Position numbers and translations under genes: made by a program. Shown here piece after piece: positions 18,101 through 26,715 of a DNA stretch of 56,975 nt; within the stretch, counting starts at the first letter, position 1, and the number at the start of each line of letters is the position of its first letter. The DNA is from Salegentibacter salarius (lineage in GTDB: Bacteria > Bacteroidota > Bacteroidia > Flavobacteriales > Flavobacteriaceae). Below the pieces are notes generated by a model, which did not search any database, had not been told where the DNA came from, and worked only from the letters and a program-made list of their open reading frames with translations. Where the stretch lies: contig NZ_FVZF01000027.1 of the NCBI RefSeq assembly GCF_900168265.1, positions 1 to 56,975 of the forward strand. Reading direction: 5' to 3'.

Positions 18101-19569
18101 AGGTCGGCCAAACCATTAAATTCCATTTTTAAATTAGGATCGTTAGCCATTAATAATCCGTTAAAAACAGGATTTCTAAGGTTTCCTATCACCCTAATTC
18201 CCTGGTAGGTATAGTTATTAAATTGTAATTTTGAAATTTGCCCTTTTAGCTCGGCATCAAGGGTTTCAGCATCAAATCCGGTTCCATCAATATCCAGGTT
18301 AAAACTTGTTTTTCCCAGGCTTTCGTTATTTGCAAGTTTTCCAATATTTACATCTTCAAAAATGAGTTTTCCAGTATAGGTTACGTTTTGGGAATTATTA
18401 AAGCCACGTAAAATCACATCGGCTTCAGCAGATCCTAATTGCGTATTTATCATCACATCGGCATCCAGGTTAGAACCTGTGACAATTGCATCTCCCCGCA
18501 TTCTCAAATTACCAAATTCCCGCAAGGTTTCTGGAAGTTTTCCCCTTAGATCGCCGGGTAGTAGATTAACTAGATCGTAATAATTGGTAGTAAATTCAGA
18601 AAAATCTCCAGTTAATTTAAAATCTTCTCCACCCTGGGAAAAAGCACCTTGAATATTTACATCGCCTTCTACCCTGCTGCGATCCATCCCCGTTAATTGA
18701 AGATTAGGAAGATCAAAACTATTAAGCGTACCTTCAAAATCGGTATTTAATTGCATAATTTGATCGTCGCCAAATTCAGCATAAAAAGCCTGAAGATCTG
18801 TACTGGAAACAAAACTTTCGGAGAAAGTTCCTGTAATTTCTACTTTATTCACAAAATCAGAAAAATCTTCAGTTTGATAGTTAAACTCGAGATTAGCATT
18901 AACTAAAGATTGAGGCGTTTGAAGCATAAGATCGTCAAAAACCATTTGCTCGGGAGAATAAAAGAACCTGGTACTTAAATTATCTATATTCAGCCCGCGT
19001 TTTTCTTTTCCTTTTAGTCCTTCAATAATTACACTTATCTCCGGACCTTTTATTTTTAAATTTCTAGCATAAATATTTAGGCTATCCAGCACCAGAAATT
19101 CAGGGTTTTCACTATCTTCATTGATGAAGCTATAATTTCCGTCAGAAATCTCCACCCGGTCAACCAGGAGTTCAAATTGCGTTGAATCGCCGGAAGGCTT
19201 ACTGCTTAACTTTTGAATAAACTGCCCCAAATTATCTCTATCTTCTCCCTTGTATTTCCGCATATTTACCTCTAATCCTTCTAAATAGGTATTTCCCAAA
19301 TTAGGATTATTGCTGAGTAGATTAGAAATCCCAGGCAACGAAGTGCGCAATTCTTCAGAAAAAATTAAGGTATCTTTATGATGATCTTCAATATAAATTC
19401 CGTTAATTTTCACCCTTCCGAAGTAAGTTAAACTTACCCGGTCTATAGAAATATTAACGTTGTTTTTTTCTTTGAGAGAAGTGGTAATACGATTTGCAAC
19501 TCCTGTTTGTACGGCAGGAATAGAGAAAATTATCAAAATAATGACAAAAAGCAAAAGCAGCGCAACCAC
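15163..19569 (-). CDS. tamB: TamB-family translocation/assembly module protein
   Basis: A 1468-aa AsmA-like protein with one N-terminal membrane anchor (about residues 1-20) and a long beta-rich periplasmic body ending in the TamB (DUF490) domain from about residue 1000. TamB-type proteins bridge inner and outer membranes for lipid transport and outer-membrane protein insertion. The annotated start is GTG (19567-19569), but the frame stays open upstream and encodes KRIKKFWKILTRT, a basic stretch expected before the anchor. It holds no ATG, GTG or TTG, only ATC and ATA. It is divergent from tsaD, whose promoter lies in this 5' region. Confidence 0.9.
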   Translation of the reverse strand: MVALLLLFVIILIIFSIPAVQTGVANRITTSLKEKNNVNISIDRVSLTYFGRVKINGIYIEDHHKDTLIFSEELRTSLPGISNLLSNNPNLGNTYLEGLEVNMRKYKGEDRDNLGQFIQKLSSKPSGDSTQFELLVDRVEISDGNYSFINEDSENPEFLVLDSLNIYARNLKIKGPEISVIIEGLKGKEKRGLNIDNLSTRFFYSPEQMVFDDLMLQTPQSLVNANLEFNYQTEDFSDFVNKVEITGTFSESFVSSTDLQAFYAEFGDDQIMQLNTDFEGTLNSFDLPNLQLTGMDRSRVEGDVNIQGAFSQGGEDFKLTGDFSEFTTNYYDLVNLLPGDLRGKLPETLREFGNLRMRGDAIVTGSNLDADVMINTQLGSAEADVILRGFNNSQNVTYTGKLIFEDVNIGKLANNESLGKTSFNLDIDGTGFDAETLDAELKGQISKLQFNNYTYQGIRVIGNLRNPVFNGLLMANDPNLKMEFNGLADLSEDINNYDFEASVGYADLNALNFVSRDSLSIFKGDVIMNMKGTSIDDAFGEILLLNTSYQNQNDLYYFDDFSITSSFEGPVRTLSINSPDVISGEIKGDFILSEIRPLIENSLGSIYTNYQPRTITKNQYLEFDFDIYNKIVEVFYPEINLAPNTYVRGQIASDESEFKVNFRSPRIDLFGNMMETVNLNVDNTNPIYNTYFEADSVSTDFYNFSEFSFINVTQRDTLFIRSEFQGGRNNDDFFNVNLFHTINEDNKSVVGIQRSDLTFKNNTWYLNEEGNKNNKIVFDLDFKDITIDSLVMSHKNEEIRLSGEMRDSTYKDFKMEFEEVDIGKITPHVDSLRLAGTLNGKLDLLQENGAYYPNTDLRIDSLDINDNLLGNLVLNVEGNETLTNYAINANLRKNGHESLNAIGNIDVSGSEPTIDMGVDLEDLNLAAFSPLGGEVISNIRGAASGNAKVAGNYKNPDFSGNISLKNAGLRIPYLNVDLAFNDAAVVNLNQQEFIFDDVEIVDTKYQTSGTLNGSIGHENFKEWNLDLNIDTNRLLVLDTEGDEDALYYGTAFISGDASIAGPTDQLVIDVTATTERGTVFKIPLSDTESVGDNSYIHFLSPEEKAAREAGQNIELPEVTGLELIFDLDITNDAEVEVVVDQTSGSTLRGRGSGNLLLEINTSGKFNMWGDFVVYEGVYNFKYAGLVQKVFKVESGGSINWNGDPTDAQLDVSAIYALNANPAVLLENPSINRKIPVEVIINLQGEIEQPDITFDIAFPNASSVVRSELEYRMDDRASKELQALFLVTQGAFYSEFGLRQNAITGTLAERASSIVNDIFAGEDGKFQVGVNYVQGDRTPDQQTVDRFGLTLSTQISDRVIINGQVGVPIGGVTESIIVGDLEIDFLLNEDGTLRAKVFNRENNIQFIGEEIGFTQGIGLSYSVDFDTFKELIRKIASTEIKALNEETKQKAATRPVAPDYIRFPDENSN

Positions 19570-19596
19570 TGTTCTAGTTAATATTTTCCAGAATTT

Positions 19597-19624
19597 TTTG
19601 ATACGCTTTTATATTTTAACTTTG
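19597..19624 (+). promoter_or_regulatory. Promoter of the tsaD run
   Basis: TTTG (19597-19600), 16 bases, then TAACTTTG (19617-19624). The -7 element fits exactly; the spacing is slightly short. Transcription would begin near 19631, about 32 bases before the tsaD ATG. Confidence 0.55.
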
Positions 19625-19662
19625 TACACAATATTAACAATTTCTATGCCCCTTATTTCTTA

Positions 19663-20685
19663 ATGGCTTCACAAAATATTTACATATTAGGGATCGAATC
19701 TTCCTGCGACGATACAGCCGCAGCTGTATTACATAACGGCAAAATATTATCTAACATTATTGCTACACAGGAAGTACATCAACAATACGGTGGTGTGGTT
19801 CCAGAACTCGCTTCCAGAGCACACCAGCAAAATATAGTTCCGGTGATTCACCAGGCCATAGCCAGGGCAAATATCGATAAAAAAGATGTATCTGCAATTG
19901 CATTTACGCGCGGTCCCGGTCTTATGGGATCATTATTGGTAGGCACCTCTTTCGCTAAATCTTTATCGCTGGGATTAGGAATTCCGCTTATTGAAGTTAA
20001 CCATATGCAAGCGCATATTTTAGCTCATTTTATTGAAGAGGAAAATTTTAAAAAACCAAGTTTCCCCTTCCTGGCTTTAACTATAAGTGGTGGACACACT
20101 CAAATTGTGAAGGTTTCTAATTATTTTGATATGGAAGTAATTGGCGAAACTACAGATGATGCCGTCGGCGAAGCTTTTGATAAAAGTGCTAAAATTCTAG
20201 GTCTACCCTATCCTGGCGGGCCTTTAATAGATAAATATGCAAAAGAAGGAAATCCTAAAGCATTTCCATTTCCCAACCCAAAAGTAAGCGGATTAAATTT
20301 TAGTTTTAGTGGATTTAAAACTTCGGTGCTTTACTTTGTGCAGAAACAAACCAAAGAAAATCCTGACTTTATTGCGGAAAACTTAAAAGATATTTGCGCT
20401 TCTATTCAATTTTCTATTGTTAGGATCTTAATGGATAAACTAAAGAAAGCAGTAAAGCAAACCGGAATTAATCAAATAGCCATCGCCGGCGGGGTTTCAG
20501 CAAATAGTGGTATTAGAAATGCATTAATGGATGCCGAAAAGAGATATGGCTGGAACTGCTTTATTCCTAAATTTGAATATACTACAGATAATGCTGCGAT
20601 GATTGCTATCGCAGGGCATTACAAATATTTGGAAGAAGACTTTTCAGACTATTCTATTACTGCCCAGGCACGCTATAAATTTTAA
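19663..20685 (+). CDS. tsaD: tRNA N6-adenosine threonylcarbamoyltransferase TsaD
   Basis: A 340-aa ASKHA-fold enzyme that moves the threonylcarbamoyl group to A37 of ANN-decoding tRNAs, with TsaB/TsaE. Visible motifs: GIESSCDDT (10-18), metal ligands His114 and His118 in NHMQAH, TISGGHTQ, GEAFDKSAK, the PYPGGP loop, and GGVSANSG near the C-terminus. Length is normal and the ATG start is clear. It leads a plus-strand series with rsmE 3 bases behind. Confidence 0.96.
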   Translation: MASQNIYILGIESSCDDTAAAVLHNGKILSNIIATQEVHQQYGGVVPELASRAHQQNIVPVIHQAIARANIDKKDVSAIAFTRGPGLMGSLLVGTSFAKSLSLGLGIPLIEVNHMQAHILAHFIEEENFKKPSFPFLALTISGGHTQIVKVSNYFDMEVIGETTDDAVGEAFDKSAKILGLPYPGGPLIDKYAKEGNPKAFPFPNPKVSGLNFSFSGFKTSVLYFVQKQTKENPDFIAENLKDICASIQFSIVRILMDKLKKAVKQTGINQIAIAGGVSANSGIRNALMDAEKRYGWNCFIPKFEYTTDNAAMIAIAGHYKYLEEDFSDYSITAQARYKF

Positions 20686-20688
20686 TCC

Positions 20689-21399
20689 ATGCAACTTTTC
20701 TACACCCCGAATATTCAAAAAACCGACAAGCAAATCATTTTTCCCAAAGATGAAAGTCGGCATATAGCTAAGGTTTTGCGAAAAAACCAGGGTGATATTT
20801 TAAAAGTTACCAATGGAAAAGGTTCTTTATTTACGGCCGAAATAATTGAAGCAAATCCTAAACAGTGTTTAGCTAAGATCATTAAAGTTGAAGAAGAAGC
20901 TTCTAAAGCTTATCGTTTACACCTTGTAGTAGCACCAACCAAAATGAATGACAGGTACGAGTGGTTTTTAGAAAAGGCTACCGAAATCGGGATTGATGAG
21001 ATAACCCCAATAATTTGTGATCACAGTGAAAGAAAAACCATTAAATTGAATCGTTACGAAAGGGTTTTACAAAGTGCGATGAAACAATCTTTACATTATA
21101 GATTACCTGTTCTTAATGAAGCGATTGATTTTTCTGAGTTTATAACTACTGAAATTGAAGGTCAAAAATTCATCGCGCATTGTGAAGAAGATATTCCACG
21201 CATTGCGTTAAAGAATGAAGCTAAAGAGAAAGAAATAATCACTATTCTTATTGGCCCGGAAGGCGATTTTTCGCCTGAAGAAATAAAACTTGCTTTAGAA
21301 AACGAATGGCGAGCGGTAAGTTTGGGAGACAGCCGCTTAAGAACTGAGACCGCTGCCATTGTTGGCTGCCATACAATCGCACTAATTAATCAGGATTAG
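20689..21399 (+). CDS. rsmE: 16S rRNA (uracil-1498-N3)-methyltransferase RsmE
   Basis: A 236-aa SPOUT-class enzyme. The N-terminal PUA-like domain (about 1-70, with SRHIAKVLRKNQGD) precedes the knotted SAM domain carrying EKATEIGID, LIGPEGDFSPEE and LGDSRLRTETA, the standard RsmE motifs. It starts 3 bases after tsaD, so both RNA-modification genes are likely co-expressed. Confidence 0.95.
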   Translation: MQLFYTPNIQKTDKQIIFPKDESRHIAKVLRKNQGDILKVTNGKGSLFTAEIIEANPKQCLAKIIKVEEEASKAYRLHLVVAPTKMNDRYEWFLEKATEIGIDEITPIICDHSERKTIKLNRYERVLQSAMKQSLHYRLPVLNEAIDFSEFITTEIEGQKFIAHCEEDIPRIALKNEAKEKEIITILIGPEGDFSPEEIKLALENEWRAVSLGDSRLRTETAAIVGCHTIALINQD

Positions 21400-21435
21400 G
21401 TTGTACGACGCTATTTTATTGATATTTTTACGCTT

Positions 21436-22089
21436 ATGTTGAGTTTTAAAAAATATATCTTCCTATTTCTTTTTCTTGGATCTTTTCAATTCCTGGAAGC
21501 CCAGGAGATCGCGCTATTAAAATATAATGGTGGTGGCGATTGGTATGCCAACCCTACTTCCCTACCCAATCTAATCACTTTTTCAAATAACAATATCGGG
21601 ACCAGTATTAAAAGTAAACCTGTTACCGTTACACCCGGGAGTTCAGATATTTTTCAATATCCTTTTGTACATATGACGGGACACGGAAATGTGATCTTTA
21701 ACCAGGAAGAAGCTGAAAACCTTCGAAACTATTTATTGAGTGGAGGTTTTTTGCATATAGATGATAATTACGGCATGCAGCAATATTTAGAAAAAGAGTT
21801 AGAGAAAATATTTCCGGAGAAAAAATTGGAAGAATTACCTGCAAATCATCCTATATTTTCTACAGCTTTTAATTTTTCTTCGGGTTTGCCTAAAATTCAC
21901 GAACATGATAATAAACCACCGCAAGCTTTAGGCATTTTCGATGAAAATAGATTGATTTTATTATTTACTGTAGAAAGTGATCTTGGTGATGGCTGGGAAA
22001 GTCCCGAAGTTCATAATGATCCTGAAGAAGTGCGATTAAAAGCATTAAAAATGGGAGCAAATATTTTAAAATACGTTTTCGAAAATTAA
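21436..22089 (+). CDS. DUF4159 domain exported protein
   Basis: A 217-aa protein with a signal peptide (about residues 1-23, ending LEAQ) and a single DUF4159 domain. The domain has a GATase1-like look, with MTGHGNVIF and LSGGFLHIDDNYG. Proteins of this family occur near gliding or MoxR-type genes elsewhere, but no partner of that kind is seen here. The function is unknown. It sits 36 bases after rsmE, and its stop overlaps the next ATG by one base (TAATG). Confidence 0.88.
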   Translation: MLSFKKYIFLFLFLGSFQFLEAQEIALLKYNGGGDWYANPTSLPNLITFSNNNIGTSIKSKPVTVTPGSSDIFQYPFVHMTGHGNVIFNQEEAENLRNYLLSGGFLHIDDNYGMQQYLEKELEKIFPEKKLEELPANHPIFSTAFNFSSGLPKIHEHDNKPPQALGIFDENRLILLFTVESDLGDGWESPEVHNDPEEVRLKALKMGANILKYVFEN

Positions 22090-22610
22090 TGGAACAGCTC
22101 TCGCATTTCGATGAAAAATTCAGCAAGAAGAAATTTCCTATTACCCTTGTTTTAGATAATATTACTGGGGAAGCAAATATTGGCAGCATCTTTAGGCTAG
22201 CCGATGCTTTTAACGTTGAAAAAATTATTTTTTCTGGAATTGAACCTAATCTTAAAAGCCGAAGACTTCAAAAAACTTCCAGAAATACACATAAGACCAT
22301 AACATACGAATTAACCGAAGACGCGACTGATTTCCTCAAAAATGCAAAGACAAATTCTGAAATTTTTTCACTGGAAATAACTTCAGCAAGCATTCCTATT
22401 GAGAATTTTGAATATTCCGGGGAGAAAAAGAAAATTATTCTAATTCTGGGCAATGAGGCTTCAGGAATAAATAATGATTTCCTGGATACTTCTGATAAAC
22501 ATTTGCATATCAATATGTTTGGGCAAAATAGCAGCATGAATGTTGCTCAAGCCACAGGAATAGCGTTATATGAAATATCAAAAACAATATCGGCATTCGA
22601 TAAGAAATAA
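22089..22610 (+). CDS. TrmH/SpoU-family RNA 2'-O-methyltransferase
   Basis: A 173-aa SPOUT enzyme with the three SpoU motifs: NITGEANIGSIFRLADAF (motif 1, Asn and Arg), LGNEASGINNDFL (motif 2) and NSSMNVAQATGIALYE (motif 3). Such enzymes methylate riboses in tRNA or rRNA; the substrate cannot be told from the sequence. It lacks the N-terminal L30-like substrate domain of larger SpoU proteins. Translationally coupled to the DUF4159 gene. Confidence 0.92.
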   Translation: MEQLSHFDEKFSKKKFPITLVLDNITGEANIGSIFRLADAFNVEKIIFSGIEPNLKSRRLQKTSRNTHKTITYELTEDATDFLKNAKTNSEIFSLEITSASIPIENFEYSGEKKKIILILGNEASGINNDFLDTSDKHLHINMFGQNSSMNVAQATGIALYEISKTISAFDKK

Positions 22611-22622
22611 TATATTTACCTC

Positions 22623-23711
22623 GTGAATTCAAAATCAATTACTTTAGGAATCTTAAGAGCAACAGGAATAATGATTGGCATTATTCTTTTACTCTATTTT
22701 TTATATGAAATCCAATCGGTATTGGTTTATATCGCTATTGCCGCGGTAATTTCACTTGTAGGACGCCCGGTGGTTATCCTTTTAAGGCAACGATTAAAAA
22801 TTCCCAATCAACTCTCGGTAGTATTAGTACTTATTCTGGTTCTTTCCATATTCGCGGGCATTATATTGGTATTTGTTCCAATCGTTATTGAGCAAAGTCA
22901 GTATTTAAGCCGAATAGATATGGATGCTTTTAGAAGCGATCTTAATGAGCTTAATAACCAGGTAAACAATTACCTGGGAGTAGAAGAAATCAATTTAATT
23001 GAAGGCTTAAAGCAAAGTGAGTTCATTAGAAACTTTGATATTAGCGCAGTTCCCACACTGCTTAACAATGTTTTCAGCATTTTAGGAGCTACATTAATAG
23101 CAATTTTTTCTATACTTTTTATATCCTTTTTTCTCTTAAAAGACAGTAAACTAATGCTAAATAGCATTTTGGTTTTTGCCAACCGTGGAGATGAACAGAA
23201 GTTTCAGCGGGTCTTTAATAAAATTAAAATTCTATTATCCAGATATTTTGTTGGGCTAACATTGCAGATTACGGTTTTATTCGTGCTTTACGCTATTCTG
23301 CTGAGTGTTTTTGAGATCAATAATCCTATAGCGATCGCTTTTATTTGTGCCTTCCTAAATCTGGTTCCTTATTTGGGGCCACTTTTTGCCGGGATTCTAA
23401 TGGCACTGTTCGTGATCTCGAGCAACCTGGGAGCAGATTTTCAACTGATTATTTTACCGAAACTAGGCTATATAATGCTGGGTTATGCCATTTGCCAGCT
23501 TATAGATAATATGATCTCACAACCAATGATCTTTGGTGCCAGCGTAAAGTCGCATCCGCTGGAGATTTTTCTAATTATTCTAATTGCAGGAATTATTTTT
23601 GGCATTACTGGAATGGTTGTAGCAGTTCCTTTTTACACCGCCCTAAAAGTGATCGCTAAAGAATCTTTAAGCGAATACAAGATCGTAAAACGACTTACAC
23701 GAGACCTTTAA
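22623..23711 (+). CDS. AI-2E family transporter
   Basis: A 362-aa membrane protein of the AI-2E/PerM family with about eight membrane helices: two or three at the N-terminus, a soluble region at about 95-150, then a dense helix bundle. The family exports varied small molecules or ions; the name AI-2E does not prove an autoinducer substrate. The start codon is GTG, 12 bases after the upstream stop. Confidence 0.9.
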   Translation: MNSKSITLGILRATGIMIGIILLLYFLYEIQSVLVYIAIAAVISLVGRPVVILLRQRLKIPNQLSVVLVLILVLSIFAGIILVFVPIVIEQSQYLSRIDMDAFRSDLNELNNQVNNYLGVEEINLIEGLKQSEFIRNFDISAVPTLLNNVFSILGATLIAIFSILFISFFLLKDSKLMLNSILVFANRGDEQKFQRVFNKIKILLSRYFVGLTLQITVLFVLYAILLSVFEINNPIAIAFICAFLNLVPYLGPLFAGILMALFVISSNLGADFQLIILPKLGYIMLGYAICQLIDNMISQPMIFGASVKSHPLEIFLIILIAGIIFGITGMVVAVPFYTALKVIAKESLSEYKIVKRLTRDL

Positions 23712-23720
23712 ACCATTATT

Positions 23721-24899
23721 TTGAATAAAGCCTTATTAGATCCCGAAGTCCAGGAATTTTTAAGGAAGAACCTGAAAATGTCTCCAGCTGAAGTAGCGCT
23801 TCGCGGAAGCCCTTTTCCCGGTATTTCTTCTTCAGAGTTGGCACAACAGTTAACCGGATTACAAAAGGCTAAAAAGAAACTGCCTAGCTGGTTTGAGAAG
23901 GAAAAAATTTATTATTCTCCAAAAGTTAACTTAGAACAAACTTCCTCTGAAACTACAGCAAAATATAAAGCTTCACTCGTAAAGGGAGAAAAATTAATAG
24001 ACTTAACCGGCGGACTGGGTATAGATGATTATTATTTTGCCCAAAACTTTAAAGAAGTAGTTCATTGCGAATTAAATGCTGAATTATCTGAAATTTCTGC
24101 GCATAATCTAAAGCAATTAGGCTGTGAAAATGTTAGTTTTAAGAATCAAAACAGCATTGATTTCCTTAAAGATTCCAATAGACAATACGATTGTATTTAT
24201 GCTGATCCCTCCAGACGTGATGGTTCTGGGGGAAAAGTCTTTAAACTGGCAGATTGTTTACCAAACATTCCCGAAAACCTGGAATTACTTTTTTGTAAAT
24301 CAGATACAATTCTAATCAAAACCTCTCCACTACTCGATTTGCAGGCTGGAATATCCGAATTAAAATTTGTAACCGAAATACATATTGTAGCAGTTAATAA
24401 TGAAGTAAAGGAATTATTGTGGTTTTTGAAGAAAGAAGAGTCTGTTTCACCCAAGATTAAAACCTTGAATTTTACAAAAAATGAGGTTGAAAAATTTGAT
24501 GGGGTTTTTAATAATAATCCTTCTGATGTAAATTATTCGGTTCCAAAAAAATTCCTTTTTGAACCCAATTCAGCAATTATGAAAAGTGGATTGTTCGAAG
24601 AAGTTGCTGTTCAAACTCAAACTTCAAAACTTCATCCAAACTCTCATTTGTACACCTCAGAGAAAGAAGTTGTTTTTCCCGGCAGAAAATTTAAAATTAT
24701 TGAGGTACAGGAATATAAGCCAGGTGTTTTAAAGAAAAAAATTAAGAATTATAAAGCCAATATTAGCGTTAGAAATTTTCCTGAAAGTGTAGCCGTGCTA
24801 AGGAAAAAATTTAAAATAAAAGATGGCGGTAAAAATTATTTATTTTTTACCACCAATATAAATAACGAAAAAATCGTACTGTTTTGTGAGAAGATTTAG
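23721..24899 (+). CDS. THUMP-like class I SAM-dependent methyltransferase
   Basis: A 392-aa protein with a Rossmann methyltransferase core: LIDLTGGLGIDDYYFA (SAM loop, about residues 91-106), HCELNAELSEIS and YADPSRRD, which resembles the DPPY-type motif of N-methyltransferases. A C-terminal THUMP-like region follows. Such proteins probably methylate RNA, which fits the preceding genes. The start codon is TTG (23721). It converges with the thioesterase gene and the stops share four bases (24896-24899). Confidence 0.85.
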   Translation: MNKALLDPEVQEFLRKNLKMSPAEVALRGSPFPGISSSELAQQLTGLQKAKKKLPSWFEKEKIYYSPKVNLEQTSSETTAKYKASLVKGEKLIDLTGGLGIDDYYFAQNFKEVVHCELNAELSEISAHNLKQLGCENVSFKNQNSIDFLKDSNRQYDCIYADPSRRDGSGGKVFKLADCLPNIPENLELLFCKSDTILIKTSPLLDLQAGISELKFVTEIHIVAVNNEVKELLWFLKKEESVSPKIKTLNFTKNEVEKFDGVFNNNPSDVNYSVPKKFLFEPNSAIMKSGLFEEVAVQTQTSKLHPNSHLYTSEKEVVFPGRKFKIIEVQEYKPGVLKKKIKNYKANISVRNFPESVAVLRKKFKIKDGGKNYLFFTTNINNEKIVLFCEKI

Positions 24900-25291
24900 G
24901 CTTTATCCTGAAGTCTGTCTTTCACGAATTCTACCTTTGTTTTACCGTGAGGTGTTGGTTTACCTGCTTCATCTAAGGTCACCATAATTACTTTGTCTAT
25001 AGTAATTATCGTAGAACGGGTCATTTTGTTTCTAACCTCACATTTTAGCGTTAAGGAAGTAGTCCCAAATTTTAATACTTCAATTCCTATCTCTACAATA
25101 TCACCCTGTTTAGCTGAATATTGAAAATTAATCTCACTCATGTATTTAGTGACACATTTCGAATTTTCTAGTTGAATAATACTATATAGGGCACATTCTT
25201 CGTCTATCCAGGCCAATAATTTACCGCCAAACAAGGTGCCATTGGGATTTAAATCTTCGGGCTTGATCCATTTTCTGGTATGAAATCTCAT
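24896..25291 (-). CDS. Acyl-CoA thioesterase, hotdog fold
   Basis: A 131-aa single-hotdog thioesterase of the YciA/BFIT type. NPNGTLFGGKLLAWIDEECALYS holds the Asn and Asp/Glu positions used for catalysis, and the sheet ends with MVTLDEAGKPTPHG. It should hydrolyse acyl-CoA thioesters in the cytosol; chain preference is unknown. It lies at the end of a minus-strand run and is separated from the Nudix gene by a strong terminator hairpin. Confidence 0.88.
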   Translation of the reverse strand: MRFHTRKWIKPEDLNPNGTLFGGKLLAWIDEECALYSIIQLENSKCVTKYMSEINFQYSAKQGDIVEIGIEVLKFGTTSLTLKCEVRNKMTRSTIITIDKVIMVTLDEAGKPTPHGKTKVEFVKDRLQDKA

Positions 25292-25319
25292 CTTTTTCTT
25301 TTAAAATTAACCATTAAAA

Positions 25320-25359
25320 ATGGGCTGGTAAAAGCTTTTTAAAGATTTACCAAACCCAT
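25320..25359 (-). terminator. Terminator after the Nudix gene
   Basis: ATGGG-TGGTAAA pairs with TTTACCA-ACCCAT in a stem of about 12 bp with one mismatch, and on the minus strand it is followed by TTTTTAAT. It ends the unit SSADH-DUF72-Nudix before the thioesterase gene. Confidence 0.75.
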
Positions 25360-25418
25360 AAAATTTAGATAAGTTATTTTTATTATCCCTAAAAATAAGG
25401 CATTAGAATTGTAAAATC

Positions 25419-25832
25419 TTATAAGTAGTTTTTTGCAGCTTCAATGATTTCGGCGTGATCAAAAGCAAGTTTAGGTAAATCGTCTATACTTACCCAGGAT
25501 GCTTCTGCCGCATCATCGCCGGCACTAAGGTCTTCTTCACAAAAGATTCTACTTACAAAAGCTATAGAAATGGTTCTTCCCCTAGGGTCTCGTCCCGGGG
25601 CCCCAAAAGCTCTCACTTGTTCCATAGTTTCCACCGCTACTCCGGTTTCTTCTTTAAGTTCTCGCTTGGCCGCTGTTATCAAATCTTCAGATTCGTTTAT
25701 AAAACCTCCTGGCAATGCCCATTGGCCTTCAAAAGGATCATTTTTTCTCTTTATAAGCAAAACCTTAAATTCACTGTTAGCATTACAAAAAACTACACTA
25801 TCTACGGTTACTGCTACTTCTTGCTGTTTCAT
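25419..25832 (-). CDS. NUDIX hydrolase
   Basis: A 137-aa protein with a perfect Nudix box from Gly43 to Val65 (GX5EX7RELKEETGV), so it should cleave a nucleoside diphosphate linked to another group. Substrate unknown; the AFGAPGRDPRGR stretch after the box is shared by ADP-ribose/NrtR-like branches. It begins one base after the DUF72 gene stops. Confidence 0.93.
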   Translation of the reverse strand: MKQQEVAVTVDSVVFCNANSEFKVLLIKRKNDPFEGQWALPGGFINESEDLITAAKRELKEETGVAVETMEQVRAFGAPGRDPRGRTISIAFVSRIFCEEDLSAGDDAAEASWVSIDDLPKLAFDHAEIIEAAKNYL

Positions 25833-25833
25833 T

Positions 25834-26709
25834 TTATTTTAAAGTTTTAGGTATTTGTATATCTGTTTTAAATCTTTTATTGAATTTTTCTATAAAATAT
25901 GCCGAAAGTAAAGGAGAGGCTTCTTCAACATTTTGATGTATAAAAAAGTAAACATTCTCCAGGCCTTCTTTATGCCATTCTTCCAATTTACCCAACCAAT
26001 CGTCCAGCCTCGTATAATCTGAGCTGTGATTAGCACCATTATACCTGATAAAAGCGGTAGGATTACTCAATCTCATATGAATAAGATCACGTCTTCCGGC
26101 GGTATCGGTAATTATATGTGCAACATCTCGTTTCTTTAGTACATCATAAAATTCGTTAGCCATTGATTCATCGGCATACCAATTTTCGTGTCTTACTTCT
26201 GCAGAAAGCGGAATTTCTTTTGGCCAATGCTCGAAAAAACCATCTAGTCTTTCTAAAAATTTGGGAGCAAAATTTTCTGGCATTTGCAAGAAAACCGTTC
26301 CTAATTTTTCTCTTAGCTGAAGCAGGTTTTTTATAAAATCATCTGTTAATTCCTCGGTTTCATTTAAACGTTTTAAATGACTAATAAGCCTTGGCACTTT
26401 TGGGAAGAACTTAAAATCGTTATCAGCTTTTTCATACCATTTTTTAAACTGCTCTTCCTCGTACATCCTATAAAAAGATCCGTTGAACTCTATGCTATTA
26501 AATTGCGAAGAGTAATATTTCAACTCATCTTTTGTACCTCGCGGATAGAAATTCTTGAGATCTTTTCTATTCCATTTAGCGCAACCTATTCTTACATCTT
26601 TAAATCCTCCATTATCTCCTTTATCATTAAGAACTTTAATGGTATCGGGATGCGTTTTAGGTAGGTTAAAGTCTATGTTTTCGGGATGTTCTACTTTTCC
26701 AAACTTCAT
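25834..26709 (-). CDS. DUF72 (YecE-like) protein
   Basis: A 291-aa DUF72 TIM-barrel-like protein with the family landmarks IGCAKWN, YSSQFNSIEFNGSFY, FFPKVPRLISH, FLQMPENF, SAEVRHENWY and RYNGANH. It is related to AP-endonuclease/xylose-isomerase-type barrels; biochemical function is unknown. It lies between the Nudix and aldehyde dehydrogenase genes with gaps of 1 and 6 bases, so one transcript is likely. Confidence 0.92.
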   Translation of the reverse strand: MKFGKVEHPENIDFNLPKTHPDTIKVLNDKGDNGGFKDVRIGCAKWNRKDLKNFYPRGTKDELKYYSSQFNSIEFNGSFYRMYEEEQFKKWYEKADNDFKFFPKVPRLISHLKRLNETEELTDDFIKNLLQLREKLGTVFLQMPENFAPKFLERLDGFFEHWPKEIPLSAEVRHENWYADESMANEFYDVLKKRDVAHIITDTAGRRDLIHMRLSNPTAFIRYNGANHSSDYTRLDDWLGKLEEWHKEGLENVYFFIHQNVEEASPLLSAYFIEKFNKRFKTDIQIPKTLK

Positions 26710-26715
26710 TCTAAA

